Assembly (NCBI GenBank): GCA_040758375.1
Contig: JBFLWE010000020.1
Span: forward strand, 5,482-69,481
Direction of reading: 5' to 3'
DNA: 64,000 nt
From: CAMLIZ01 sp040758375
Lineage (GTDB): Bacteria; Pseudomonadota; Gammaproteobacteria; Burkholderiales; Burkholderiaceae_C
Shown: piece after piece, positions 1 through 9,104 of the stretch
Layout: each line of letters begins with the position of its first letter
Position numbering within the stretch: position 1 is the first letter of the stretch
Notes under the pieces: generated by a model
What the model was told of the DNA's origin: nothing
Database searches by the model: none
The model's input: only the letters and a program-made list of their open reading frames with translations
Position numbers and translations under genes: made by a program

Positions 1-2
1 GC

Positions 3-1781
3 GCCATCGTCGAAGACCTGGCCAAGGGCACGCACGCGCCCGGCAGCATCGAGCAGAAGATCGGCGACTTCTACGCCAGCTTCATGGACGAGGCCGCGAT
101 CGACGCCGCCGGCCTGCAGCCGCTGCAGCCCTGGCTGGCCGAGATCGACGCATTGAAGACACCCGCCGAGCTGGCGCGCCTGATCGGCCGTCTGCAGGGC
201 ATGGTGGACACGCCGCTGGCCGTGGTGGTGTACCCCGACGCCAAGGACCCCGGCACCTACCGCGCGCTCACCTGGCAGGACGGCCTGGGCCTGCCCGACC
301 GCGACTACTACCTCAAGGACGACGAGCGCTTCGCCAAGGCGCGCACCGCCTACCAGGCCTACCTGGAAAAGCTGTTCGCGCTGGCCGGCGACCCGGCCGC
401 GGCGGCCAACGCCAAGACCGTGTATGCGCTGGAGAAGCAGCTCGCCGAGGCGCAATGGCCGCGCGTGGACAACCGCAACCCGGTCAAGCGCTACAACCCC
501 ATGACGCCGGACGAGCTGGCGGCCCAGGCGCCCGGCTTCGACTGGCGCGCCTATTTCGCCGGCGCCGGGCTGCCGCCGCTGGACCGGCTGTCGGTGTCGC
601 AGCCCAGCTACGCGGCCGCGTTCGCCAAGCTGGTGGCCACGCGCCCGCTCGCCGAGCACCGGTTGCTGCTGCGCGCGCGCCTGCTCGACGGCGCGGCCGA
701 CGTGCTGCCCAAGCCCTTCCGCGAGGCGCGCTTCGCGTTCCGCGACCAGGCGTTGCGTGGCGTGCAGCAGCCGCTACCGCGCTGGCAAAAAGCCACCGGC
801 GCGCTCGACGCCGCGCTGGGCGAGGCCGTGGGCCAGATCTACGTGCAGCGCCATTTCCCGCCGGCCTACAAGGCGCGCATGCAGGAGCTGGTGGGCAAGC
901 TGTTCGAGGCTTATGGCCAGTCGATCGACGGCGTGGCCTGGATGAGCCCGGCCACCAAGCTCAAGGCCAAGGAGAAGCTCGCCAAGTACTCGGTGAAGAT
1001 CGGCTACCCCGAGGTGTGGCGCGACTACTCCCGGCTGGAGGTGCGGCGCGGCGACGCCTTCGGCAACGGGGTGCGCGCGGCGCGCTTCGAGTACGAGCGC
1101 CGCGCGGTGCGCGCCGGCCAGCCGGTGGACCGCCGCGAGTGGGGCATGACGCCGCAGACCGTCAACGCCTACTACAACCCGAGCTTCAACGAGATCGTGT
1201 TCCCCGCGGCGATCCTGGAGCCGCCGTACTTCGACATGCGCGCCGACGACGCCTTCAACTACGGCGCCATCGGCGCGACCATCGGCCACGAGATCAGCCA
1301 CGGTTTCGACGACTCGGGCAGCCAGTACGACGGCGACGGCAAGCTCAACAACTGGTGGACCGAGGCCGACCGCAAGGCCTTCGAAGCGCTGGGCGCCAAG
1401 CTGGTGGAGCAGTTCGACGCCTACGAGCCGGTGCCCGGCCACAAGGTCAACGGCAAGCTCACGCTGGGCGAGAACATCGCCGACCTGTCGGGCCTGCAGA
1501 TCGCCTACAAGGCCTGGAAGCTCTCGCTGCAAGGCCGCGAGGCGCCGGTGATCGACGGCTTCAGCGGCGAGCAGCGCTTCTTCATGGGCTACGCCCAGTC
1601 GTGGCGCGACAAGATGCGCGAGGAGCGCATGGTGCAGATCCTCGCCAGCGACCCGCACGCGCCTTCCGAATACCGCGCCAACGGACCCACCAGCCACATG
1701 GACGCCTTCCACCAGGGCATCGGCACCAAGCCCGGCGACGGCATGTGGCGGCCCGCCGACCAGCGACTGCGCATCTGGTGA
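3..1781 (+). CDS. M13 (neprilysin-type) zinc endopeptidase, 5' end outside window
   Basis: The C-terminal 592 residues of an M13-family metallopeptidase; the frame is open to the first base, so the start lies upstream. M13 enzymes are zinc endopeptidases that cleave oligopeptides, and in Gram-negative bacteria they are usually exported. The zinc site is visible as IGHEISHGFDD (HExxH, around base 1281-1310), followed by GENIADLSG, which supplies the third ligand (ExxxD). NAYYNPSFNEIVFPA before the zinc site is the family's substrate-binding NAYY segment. The end SHMDAFHQGIGTKPGDGMW fits the family's conserved C-terminus. It lies 39 bases before a dipeptide-importer operon, so a joint role in peptide use is plausible (inference). 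The family assignment is firm; localisation cannot be judged because the N-terminus is missing. Confidence 0.95.
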   Translation, partial: AIVEDLAKGTHAPGSIEQKIGDFYASFMDEAAIDAAGLQPLQPWLAEIDALKTPAELARLIGRLQGMVDTPLAVVVYPDAKDPGTYRALTWQDGLGLPDRDYYLKDDERFAKARTAYQAYLEKLFALAGDPAAAANAKTVYALEKQLAEAQWPRVDNRNPVKRYNPMTPDELAAQAPGFDWRAYFAGAGLPPLDRLSVSQPSYAAAFAKLVATRPLAEHRLLLRARLLDGAADVLPKPFREARFAFRDQALRGVQQPLPRWQKATGALDAALGEAVGQIYVQRHFPPAYKARMQELVGKLFEAYGQSIDGVAWMSPATKLKAKEKLAKYSVKIGYPEVWRDYSRLEVRRGDAFGNGVRAARFEYERRAVRAGQPVDRREWGMTPQTVNAYYNPSFNEIVFPAAILEPPYFDMRADDAFNYGAIGATIGHEISHGFDDSGSQYDGDGKLNNWWTEADRKAFEALGAKLVEQFDAYEPVPGHKVNGKLTLGENIADLSGLQIAYKAWKLSLQGREAPVIDGFSGEQRFFMGYAQSWRDKMREERMVQILASDPHAPSEYRANGPTSHMDAFHQGIGTKPGDGMWRPADQRLRIW

Positions 1782-1820
1782 CCCTTGCACCGCTGGGATG
1801 AACTCCGCTTCCGACACGAC

Positions 1821-3398
1821 ATGAACATGCATCGACACCTGATCGCCTTCGCCGCCGCGCTGATGCTCGGCTCCGCCCACGCCGCCGGCACGCTGACCGT
1901 GTGCACCGAAGCCTCGCCCGACGGCTTCGACATCGTGCAGTACGAGTCGGCGGTGACCAACGACGCCGCCGGCCGCACCCTCTACGACCAGCTGCTGGGC
2001 TTCAAGCCCGGCACCACCGAGGTGGTGCCCGGCCTGGCCGAGAAGTGGGAGATCAGCCCCGACGGCCTGACCTACACCTTCCACCTGCGCAAGGGCGTGA
2101 AGTTCCACACCACGCCCTGGTTCAAGCCCACGCGCGACCTCAACGCCGACGACGTGGTGTGGTCGATCAACCGGGTGAACGACAAGAACCATCCCGCCCA
2201 CGGCGTGGCCAAGAACGGCTACGTCTACTGGGAAGGCATGGGCATGAGCAAGCTGATCAAGTCGGTGGAGAAGGTCGATGCCCACACCGTGCGCATCACG
2301 CTCACGCGGCCCGAGGCGCCCTTCCTCGCCGACATGGCGATGGAGCCCATCGGCTCCATCTACTCGGCCGAATACGGCGAGCAGCTGCTCAAGGCCGGCA
2401 AGATCGGCGACATCAACACCCAGCCGGTGGGCAGCGGCCCCTTCATCTTCCAGAGCTACCAGAAGGACGCGGTGATCCGCTACACCGCCCACAAGCAGCA
2501 CTGGCAGGGCGCACCCAAGGTCGACAAGCTGATCTTCGCGATCACCAACGACCCCAACGTGCGCATCCAGCGCCTGAAGGCGCAGGAGTGCCTGGTGGGC
2601 ACCAACATGAAGCCCGAGCAGGCCGGCACCTTCGACAAGGACCCCAACGTCAGGATCGTGCGCAACAACGCGCTGCTCACCTTCTACATCGCGCCCAACG
2701 CCAAGCGCAAATGGGTGTCGGACAAGCGCCTGCGCGAAGCGCTGTGGCACGCCTGGGACAAGAAGACCTTCGTGCAGGCCATCTACGGCGGCAACGCCAC
2801 GCCGGCGGCCACCTTCCTGCCGCCCAGCATGTGGAGCCACGACAAGAGCCTGAAGGACCGGCAGGACGTCGAGAAAGCCCGGCAGCTGGTCAAGGCCAGC
2901 GGCTACGACGGCAGCGAGCTGGTGGTGTTCGTGCGCATCGGCGGCTCCATCGACGGCAAGCGCGCCGCCGAGCTGATGCAGGCCGACTGGGCCAAGGCCG
3001 GCATCAAGGTGCGGCTGCAGATGATGGAGTGGGGCGAGATGCTCAAGCGCAGCGGCAAGGGCGAGCACGACATCACCTTCCTCAACTGGGCCGGCGACAA
3101 CGGCGACCCCGACAACTTCCTCACGCCCAACCTGAGCTGCGCCGCGGTGGAAGGCGGCGGCAACAAGAGCCAGTGGTGCAACAAGCAGTTCGACGAGCTG
3201 CTCGACGCCGCGCGCAAGGCCACCGACCACAAGAAGCGCATCGAGCTCTACACCAAGGCGCAGAGGCTGGTGTACGACGACGTGGGCCTGATCCCCGGCG
3301 TGTACCCGGTGTACATGACGGCAGTGAACAAGCGCGTGTCGGGCTACATCCCCGATCCGTTCACGCACAACGACTTCCGCTCGGTCAGCGTCAAATGA
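1821..3398 (+). CDS. dppA: Dipeptide ABC transporter periplasmic binding protein (first of two)
   Basis: A 525-residue SBP family 5 protein, the periplasmic receptor of a dipeptide/oligopeptide ABC importer. It starts with a short signal peptide (RHLIAFAAALMLGSAHA, cleavage after AHA) and then GTLTVCTEASPDGFD, the usual start of mature DppA. FHLRKGVKFHTTPWF and LNADDVVWSINR are the family signature. ATG 1821 (or 1827) is preferred over an in-frame ATG at 1785, because only the later starts put the signal peptide at the N-terminus. The stop overlaps the start of the next gene (ATGA), so the two are translationally coupled. The neighbour is a close paralogue. Dipeptide specificity is inferred from the family; haem or other peptide ligands are possible. 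Confidence 0.93.
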   Translation: MNMHRHLIAFAAALMLGSAHAAGTLTVCTEASPDGFDIVQYESAVTNDAAGRTLYDQLLGFKPGTTEVVPGLAEKWEISPDGLTYTFHLRKGVKFHTTPWFKPTRDLNADDVVWSINRVNDKNHPAHGVAKNGYVYWEGMGMSKLIKSVEKVDAHTVRITLTRPEAPFLADMAMEPIGSIYSAEYGEQLLKAGKIGDINTQPVGSGPFIFQSYQKDAVIRYTAHKQHWQGAPKVDKLIFAITNDPNVRIQRLKAQECLVGTNMKPEQAGTFDKDPNVRIVRNNALLTFYIAPNAKRKWVSDKRLREALWHAWDKKTFVQAIYGGNATPAATFLPPSMWSHDKSLKDRQDVEKARQLVKASGYDGSELVVFVRIGGSIDGKRAAELMQADWAKAGIKVRLQMMEWGEMLKRSGKGEHDITFLNWAGDNGDPDNFLTPNLSCAAVEGGGNKSQWCNKQFDELLDAARKATDHKKRIELYTKAQRLVYDDVGLIPGVYPVYMTAVNKRVSGYIPDPFTHNDFRSVSVK

Positions 3399-4963
3399 AG
3401 CCGCTGCACGTTCTGGTGGCGGCCGGGCTGGCGCTGTGCGGTGCCGCCCAGGCCGCCGGCACGCTCACCTTCTGCATCGAAGGCGCCCCGGAAGGCTTTG
3501 ACATCGCGCAGTACGAGACCATCGTCACCAACGACGCCGCCGGCCTCACGCTGTACGACACGCTGCTGCAGATGAAGCCCGGCACCACCCAGGTGGAGCC
3601 CGCGCTGGCCGAGCGCTGGGAGGTCAGCGCCGACGGCAAGGTGTACACGCTGCACCTGCGCAAGGGCGTTCAGTTCCACACCACGCCCTGGTTCAAGCCC
3701 ACGCGCGAACTCAACGCCGACGACGTGGTGTGGTCGCTCAGCCGCATCAACGACAAGCAGCATCCGGCGCATGCGGCCGCTCGCAACGGCTTTCCCTATT
3801 GGGCCGGCATGAGCATGCCCGCGCTGGTCAAGTCGGTCCGCAAGGCCGGCCCGATGAGCGTGCGCATCGAGCTCACGCGGCCCGAGGCCGCGTTTCCCGC
3901 CAACCTGACCATGACCTCCATCGCCTCGGTGTACTCGGCCGAATACGGCGAGCAGCTCGCCAGGGCCGGCAAGCTGGAGCAGCTGAACACCCAGCCGGTG
4001 GGCACCGGCCCCTTCATGCTCAAGAGCTACCAGAAGGACGCGGTGATCCGCTACAGCGCGCACAAGCCCTGGTGGGGCGGCGCGCCGAAAGTGGACCACC
4101 TGGTGTTCGCCGTCACGGTGGACAACGCCGTGCTGGTGCAGCGCCTGAAGGCCGGCGAGTGCATGGTGGGGCGGCTGGCCAACGACAAGGCCGCGGCCTT
4201 CGCCAACGACCCCAAGTTCACGCTGGTGCGCAGCAAGCCGCTGACCACCACCTACGTCGCGCCCAACGCCCAACGCCCGTTCACCGGCGACAAGCGCTTG
4301 CGCCAGGCGCTGTCGCTTGCGATCGACCGCGCGGCCATCGTGCAGTCGGTCTACGGCGGCGAGGCCGAGATCGCGGGCAGCTTCCTGCCACCGGGCATCT
4401 GGAGCCACGATCCGCAGCTCAAGGAAGCGCGCGACCTCGACAAGGCCCGGCAGCTGGTCAAGGCCAGCGGCTACGACGGCCGCGAGCTGCAGCTGTTCGC
4501 CACCGCCGGCAAGAGCGACGTCAAGCGCTTCGTCGAGCTGCTGCAGGCCGACTGGGCGCGCATCGGCGTGAAGGTCGCCGTGCGCCTGATGGAGCTGGGC
4601 GAGCTGTACAAGCGCACCGGCCAGGGCGAGCACGACCTGGCCCTGCTCAGCTGGTACAGCGACAACGGCGACCCCGACAACTTCTTCACCCCCAATCTCG
4701 CCTGCGCCGCGGTGGAAGGCGGCGGCAACAAGGCGCGCTGGTGCGATCCGCGCTTCGATGCGCTGCTGTCGCGGGCACGCGCCACCACCGACTTCAAGCA
4801 GCGCACCGAGGCCTACGCCCAGGCGCAGCGCCTGCTGCACGACGAGGCGGGCGTGCTGCCGCTGGCGCACCGCTACGGGCTGGTGGCGGTGGACAAGCGG
4901 GTCACCGGCTTCGTGGCCACGCCCTTCGGCGGCCACGACTTCCGCGCCGCCGGCGTCAAGTAG
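3395..4963 (+). CDS. Dipeptide ABC transporter periplasmic binding protein (second, tandem paralogue)
   Basis: A 522-residue SBP family 5 protein that is clearly a tandem duplicate of the gene before it. They share FHTTPWFKPTR, LNADDVVWS, NTQPVG.GPF, SYQKDAVIRY and GDNGDPDNF-type segments along the whole length. The signal peptide is KPLHVLVAAGLALCGAAQA, followed by AGTLTFCIEGAPEGFD. ATG 3395 overlaps the upstream TGA, and the stop is 11 bases before dppB. Two receptors serving one membrane complex usually widen the range of peptides taken up (inference). The ligand pocket differs in places (for example SWYSDNGDPDNFF against NWAGDNGDPDNFL), so the ligands need not be the same. Confidence 0.93.
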   Translation: MKPLHVLVAAGLALCGAAQAAGTLTFCIEGAPEGFDIAQYETIVTNDAAGLTLYDTLLQMKPGTTQVEPALAERWEVSADGKVYTLHLRKGVQFHTTPWFKPTRELNADDVVWSLSRINDKQHPAHAAARNGFPYWAGMSMPALVKSVRKAGPMSVRIELTRPEAAFPANLTMTSIASVYSAEYGEQLARAGKLEQLNTQPVGTGPFMLKSYQKDAVIRYSAHKPWWGGAPKVDHLVFAVTVDNAVLVQRLKAGECMVGRLANDKAAAFANDPKFTLVRSKPLTTTYVAPNAQRPFTGDKRLRQALSLAIDRAAIVQSVYGGEAEIAGSFLPPGIWSHDPQLKEARDLDKARQLVKASGYDGRELQLFATAGKSDVKRFVELLQADWARIGVKVAVRLMELGELYKRTGQGEHDLALLSWYSDNGDPDNFFTPNLACAAVEGGGNKARWCDPRFDALLSRARATTDFKQRTEAYAQAQRLLHDEAGVLPLAHRYGLVAVDKRVTGFVATPFGGHDFRAAGVK

Positions 4964-4974
4964 AGGCTCACCCC

Positions 4975-6003
4975 ATGCTCGGATTCCTGCTGCGCCGCGT
5001 GGCGCTGGTGGTCCCCACCTTCCTCGGCATCACGCTGCTGGCGTTCTCGCTGATCCACCTGATCCCCGGCGACCCGGTGCAGGTGATGGCCGGCGAGCGC
5101 CGGCTCGACCCTGAATTCCACAAGCAGGTGCTGCACCAGCTGGGCCTGGACCTGCCCCTGTGGCAGCAGTACCTCAACTACCTGGGCAAGGCGGTGCGGC
5201 TCGACCTCGGCGAGTCGTTCGTCACCCACGAGCCGGTGTGGAGCGAGTTCACCAAGCTGTTCCCCGCCACGCTGGAGCTGTCGCTGTGCGCCATCGTGTT
5301 CGCCACGGTGCTCGGGCTGCTGGCCGGCGTGCTGGCGGCCATCAAGCGCGGTTCCTGGCTGGACCATGGCGTGATGGGCCTGTCGCTCACCGGCTTCTCG
5401 ATGCCGATCTTCTGGTGGGGCCTGCTGCTGATCATGTTCTTCTCGGTGGGCCTGCGCGACATCGCGCCCGAATGGGCGCTGCCGGTGTCCGGGCGCATGG
5501 CGCTGGAGTTCGACATCGCCCCGCGCACCGGCTTCATGCTGGTGGACGCCTGGCTCTCGGGCGAGGAAGGCGCGCTGAAGTCGGCGCTGTCGCACCTGGT
5601 GCTGCCGTCCATCGTGCTGGGCACCATACCGCTGGCGGTGATCGCGCGCATGACGCGCTCGAGCATGCTGGAGGTGCTGCGCGAGGACTACGTGCGCACC
5701 GCCAAGGCCAAGGGCCTGTCGCCGGCGCGCATCGTGTTCGTGCATGCGCTGCGCAACGCGCTGGTGCCGGTGATCACCGTGATCGGCCTGCAGGTGGGCA
5801 CGCTGCTGGCGGGCGCGGTGCTCACCGAGACCATCTTCTCCTGGCCGGGCATCGGCAAGTGGCTGATCGACGCGATCGCGCGGCGCGACTATCCGGTCGT
5901 GCAGGGCGGCATCCTGATCGTGGCCACGCTGGTGATCCTGGTGAACCTGCTGGTGGACCTGATGTACGGCCTGGTCAACCCCCGTATTCGACACGCAAAG
6001 TAA
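4975..6003 (+). CDS. dppB: Dipeptide ABC transporter permease DppB
   Basis: A 342-residue inner-membrane permease of the DppB/OppB type. It begins MLGFLLRRVALVVPTFLGITLL, the typical first membrane helix, followed by LIHLIPGDPVQVM. The EAA loop that contacts the ATPases is visible near residues 240-265 (VRTAKAKGLSPARIVFVHALRNAL). The end, LVDLMYGLVNPRIRHAK, is also typical. It pairs with DppC to form the channel. ATG 4975 is 11 bases after the second binding protein, and dppC follows after 10 bases. Length and motifs are normal for the family. Confidence 0.96.
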   Translation: MLGFLLRRVALVVPTFLGITLLAFSLIHLIPGDPVQVMAGERRLDPEFHKQVLHQLGLDLPLWQQYLNYLGKAVRLDLGESFVTHEPVWSEFTKLFPATLELSLCAIVFATVLGLLAGVLAAIKRGSWLDHGVMGLSLTGFSMPIFWWGLLLIMFFSVGLRDIAPEWALPVSGRMALEFDIAPRTGFMLVDAWLSGEEGALKSALSHLVLPSIVLGTIPLAVIARMTRSSMLEVLREDYVRTAKAKGLSPARIVFVHALRNALVPVITVIGLQVGTLLAGAVLTETIFSWPGIGKWLIDAIARRDYPVVQGGILIVATLVILVNLLVDLMYGLVNPRIRHAK

Positions 6004-6013
6004 GGGACCGCGC

Positions 6014-6922
6014 ATGAGTGCTGTGCTCGCCACCGAGGAAGCCGCCCACGCCGGCGCGCCGCCCTCGTCGTTCAAGGACTTCTGGCGCCACTTCGCGGCC
6101 AACAAGGGCGCGCTCGCCGGGCTGATCTACTTCTCGCTGATCGTGCTGGCGGCGCTGCTGGCGCCGCTGATCGCGCCGCACAGCCCGATCGAGCAGTACC
6201 GCGACGCGCTGCTGGCGCCACCCGCATGGCATGCCGACGGCAGCAGCCGCTTCCTGCTGGGCACCGACGACATCGGCCGCGACATCCTGTCGCGCCTGCT
6301 GCACGGCGCGCGGCTGTCGCTGATGATCGGCCTGGTGTCGGTGACGCTGGCCATCATCCCCGGCATCGCGCTCGGCCTGGCCGCGGCCTTCTTCCCGCGC
6401 GCCGGCATCGCGATCCTGCGGCTGATGGACATCATGCTCGCGCTGCCCAGCCTGCTGCTGGCGATCGCGGTGGTGGCGGTGCTGGGCCCCGGGCTCACCA
6501 ACACCATGTTCGCGATCGCGCTGGTGGCCATTCCCAGCTACGTGCGGCTGGTGCGCGCCTCAGCCATGTCGGAGCTGTCGAAGGACTACGTGATCGCCTC
6601 GCGCCTGGCCGGCGCGCGCACGCCGCGCCTGATGTTCGACACCGTGCTGCCCAACTGCATGGCGCCGGTGATCGTGACCGCCACGCTGGGCTTCTCCGAC
6701 GCCATCCTCACCGCGGCGGCGCTGGGCTTCCTGGGCCTGGGCGCGCAGCCGCCCACGCCCGAGTGGGGCACCATGCTCGCCTCGGCGCGCGACTACATCG
6801 AGCGCGCCAACTGGGTGGTCACCTTCCCCGGCCTGGCCATCCTGACCACGGTGCTGGCGATCAACCTGATGGGCGACGGCCTGCGCGATGCGCTGGATCC
6901 GCGAATGAAGAAACTTTCATGA
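6014..6922 (+). CDS. dppC: Dipeptide ABC transporter permease DppC
   Basis: A 302-residue permease of the DppC/OppC type. The N-terminal region (FWRHFAANKGALAGLIYF) and LLGTDDIGRDILSRLLHGARLSL are hallmarks of the family. The EAA loop is near residues 195-215 (KDYVIASRLAGARTPRLMFDTVLPN), and the end LMGDGLRDALDPRMKK is conserved. It forms the second half of the inner-membrane channel. The gene is followed by a 73-base gap holding a repeat-like element before dppD, the only sizeable gap in this operon. Confidence 0.96.
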   Translation: MSAVLATEEAAHAGAPPSSFKDFWRHFAANKGALAGLIYFSLIVLAALLAPLIAPHSPIEQYRDALLAPPAWHADGSSRFLLGTDDIGRDILSRLLHGARLSLMIGLVSVTLAIIPGIALGLAAAFFPRAGIAILRLMDIMLALPSLLLAIAVVAVLGPGLTNTMFAIALVAIPSYVRLVRASAMSELSKDYVIASRLAGARTPRLMFDTVLPNCMAPVIVTATLGFSDAILTAAALGFLGLGAQPPTPEWGTMLASARDYIERANWVVTFPGLAILTTVLAINLMGDGLRDALDPRMKKLS

Positions 6923-6995
6923 ACCCCCACGCTCACATTCGTTCGCTGCCCCCCGAGGGGGCTGGCCTCCTTGAGGCGGCTCGGCGGAGGCCGTC
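6923..6995. repeat. GC-rich intergenic repeat element inside the dpp operon
   Basis: The gap between dppC and dppD is filled by a sequence with the inverted core GCCCCC/GAGGGGGC and a GGCGGCTCGGCGGAGGCC tail. Similar C/G-run elements lie between other genes in the window (33.7, 40.7, 54.6 and 60.4 kb). From memory, elements of this kind are abundant between genes in Comamonadaceae-type genomes. It may stabilise or separate the two halves of the transcript; that is inference. It carries no T-run and so is not a classical terminator. Confidence 0.55.
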
Positions 6996-7991
6996 ATGAG
7001 CCACCTCCTCGAAATCCGCAACCTCACCGTCGAGTTCGGCCCCGAAGGCCGGGCCTTCGCGGCGGTGAAGGGCGTTGACATCACCCTCGACCGCGGCGAG
7101 CTGCTCGGCGTGGTGGGCGAATCGGGCTCCGGCAAGAGCGTGAGCATGCTCGCGCTGATGGGCCTGATCGAGGCCCCCGGCCGCGTGAGCGCCGACGTGC
7201 TGCGCTTCGACGGGCATGACCTGCTGAAGCTGCCGCCGAAAGAGCGCCGCAAGATCGTGGGCCGCGACATGGCCATGATCTTCCAGGACCCGATGACCAG
7301 CCTGAACCCCAGCTACACGGTGGGCACGCAGATCATCGAGACGCTCAAGGTGCACCAGCCCGGCACCAAGGCCCAGATGCACGAGCGCGCGCTCGAGCTG
7401 CTCAGGCGGGTGGAGATCCCCGACCCCGACTCGCGGCTGCGCGCCTATCCGCACCAGCTGTCCGGCGGCATGAGCCAGCGCGTGATGATCGCGATGGCCC
7501 TGGCCTGCAACCCCAAGCTGCTGATCGCCGACGAGCCCACCACCGCGCTGGACGTCACCATCCAGGCCCAGGTGCTGGACCTGCTGGTCACGCTGCAGCG
7601 CCAGCAGAACATGGCGCTGATCCTGATCACGCACGACCTGGCGCTGCTGGCCGAGCACGCCCGGCGCATCGCGGTCATGTACGCCGGCGAGGTGGTGGAA
7701 ACGCAAACGGTGCCCACGCTGTTCGAGCGCCCGCACCACCCGTACACCGCGGCGCTGATGGCCTCGATCCCCGAGTCGAGCCGCGGCGCGCGGCGCCTGC
7801 CCACGCTGGCCGGCGTGGTGCCCGGCATGCACGACCGTCCGCAGGGCTGCCTGCTCTCGCCGCGCTGCCCCAACGTGCGGCCCGAGACCTGCACCCAGGT
7901 CCACCCCGACCTGCTGCCCATGCCCGACGGCGGCCATGCGCGCTGCCTGTTCCCGCTGAACGTCGCGCCGCACGAAGAGGTGGCCCCATGA
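6996..7991 (+). CDS. dppD: Dipeptide ABC transporter ATPase DppD
   Basis: A 331-residue ABC ATPase of the DppD/OppD type. Walker A is GESGSGKS (near residue 43), the Q-loop region is MIFQDPMTSLNP, the signature is LSGGMSQRV and Walker B is LLIADEPTTALD. The C-terminal oligopeptide-transporter domain carries spaced cysteines (GCLLSPRCPNVRPETC). It powers import together with DppF. ATG 6996 follows the repeat element directly. The stop overlaps the dppF start (ATGA at 7988-7991), which indicates coupled translation. Confidence 0.96.
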   Translation: MSHLLEIRNLTVEFGPEGRAFAAVKGVDITLDRGELLGVVGESGSGKSVSMLALMGLIEAPGRVSADVLRFDGHDLLKLPPKERRKIVGRDMAMIFQDPMTSLNPSYTVGTQIIETLKVHQPGTKAQMHERALELLRRVEIPDPDSRLRAYPHQLSGGMSQRVMIAMALACNPKLLIADEPTTALDVTIQAQVLDLLVTLQRQQNMALILITHDLALLAEHARRIAVMYAGEVVETQTVPTLFERPHHPYTAALMASIPESSRGARRLPTLAGVVPGMHDRPQGCLLSPRCPNVRPETCTQVHPDLLPMPDGGHARCLFPLNVAPHEEVAP

Positions 7992-8992
7992 ATGCCGTGA
8001 CCACCCCCTTGCTCGAAGCGCGCGACCTCTCGCGCCACTACCACGTCTCGCGCGGATTCATGAAGCCGCACGCCACGGTGAAAGCGCTCAACGGCGTGAG
8101 CTTCAGCGTGCACCCCGGCGAGACGCTGGCGGTGGTGGGCGAATCCGGCTGCGGCAAGAGCACGCTGGCGCGCGCGCTCACGCTGATCGAAAAACCCACC
8201 GGCGGCGCGCTCACCATCGACGGCATGGACGCCACCGCCGCCTCGCCCGAGCAGGCCAAGGCCTTGCGCAAGCGTGTGCAGATGGTGTTCCAGAACCCCT
8301 ATGCCTCGCTCAACCCGCGCAAGCGCGTGGCGCAGATGCTGGAGGAGCCGCTGCTGCTGAACACGCCCATGAGCGCGCCCGAGCGCCGCGAGCGTGTGCA
8401 GCAGATGCTGGCCCAGGTGGGCCTGCGGCCCGAGCATGCGCAGCGCTATCCGCACATGTTCTCCGGCGGCCAGCGCCAGCGCATCGCGATCGCGCGCGCG
8501 ATGATGCTGCAACCGAAGCTGCTGGTGGCCGACGAGCCCACCTCGGCGCTGGACGTGTCGATCCAGGCGCAGATCCTCAACCTGTTCATGGACCTGCAGG
8601 AGCGCACCGGCACCGCCTACGTGTTCATCACGCACAACCTGAGCGTGGTGGAACACATCGCCGACCGCGTGATGGTGATGTACCTGGGACGCGTGGTGGA
8701 GCATGCGCCCAAGGCGCGCCTGTTCGCGCAGCCGATGCACCCCTACACCAAGGCGCTGCTGTCGGCCACGCCCAGCATCGACCCCAGGCGCCGGCTGCAG
8801 AAGATCAAGATCGTGGGCGAGCTGCCTTCGCCGCTGAACCCGCCCAGCGGCTGCACCTTCCACAAGCGCTGCCCGTATGCCACCGAGCGCTGCAGCGCCG
8901 AGGTGCCCGCGCTGCGGCCGGTGGCCGGCGCCGAGGTGGCCTGCCACTATGCGGAGGAGATCATGGCGGGAACCCAGGCGGCCACGCAATGA
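7988..8992 (+). CDS. dppF: Dipeptide ABC transporter ATPase DppF
   Basis: A 334-residue ABC ATPase of the DppF/OppF type and the second motor of the importer. Walker A is GESGCGKST, the Q-loop is MVFQNPYASLNPRKRV (the characteristic DppF form), the signature is FSGGQRQRIAIARA and Walker B is LLVADEPTSALD. The C-terminal domain has the cysteine pattern GCTFHKRCPYATERC. It overlaps dppD by four bases and ends the operon; a promoter-like sequence for the next transcription unit follows. Confidence 0.96.
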   Translation: MNAVTTPLLEARDLSRHYHVSRGFMKPHATVKALNGVSFSVHPGETLAVVGESGCGKSTLARALTLIEKPTGGALTIDGMDATAASPEQAKALRKRVQMVFQNPYASLNPRKRVAQMLEEPLLLNTPMSAPERRERVQQMLAQVGLRPEHAQRYPHMFSGGQRQRIAIARAMMLQPKLLVADEPTSALDVSIQAQILNLFMDLQERTGTAYVFITHNLSVVEHIADRVMVMYLGRVVEHAPKARLFAQPMHPYTKALLSATPSIDPRRRLQKIKIVGELPSPLNPPSGCTFHKRCPYATERCSAEVPALRPVAGAEVACHYAEEIMAGTQAATQ

Positions 8993-9034
8993 CGGCGGCT
9001 CATCCCTAGAAATCGACATTTCGTCAGCCGGCGG

Positions 9035-9064
9035 TTGCCTTTCGCCGCGCGGGCCTCCTACAGT
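9035..9064 (+). promoter_or_regulatory. Possible sigma-70 promoter for the ABC/M1 pair
   Basis: TTGCCT at 9035-9040 and TACAGT at 9059-9064 are separated by 18 bases, about 40 bases before ATG 9105. Each hexamer departs from consensus, so this is a suggestion. It fits the 112-base gap after dppF and the change of gene function. Confidence 0.35.
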
Positions 9065-9104
9065 GCGCCACCCACAAGGCGCACAACACCCAGGAGGCCA
9101 GCGC

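Noticed and set aside
774..3368. Open frame of 864 codons on the minus strand
   Set aside because: It is a shadow of the M13 peptidase and dppA.
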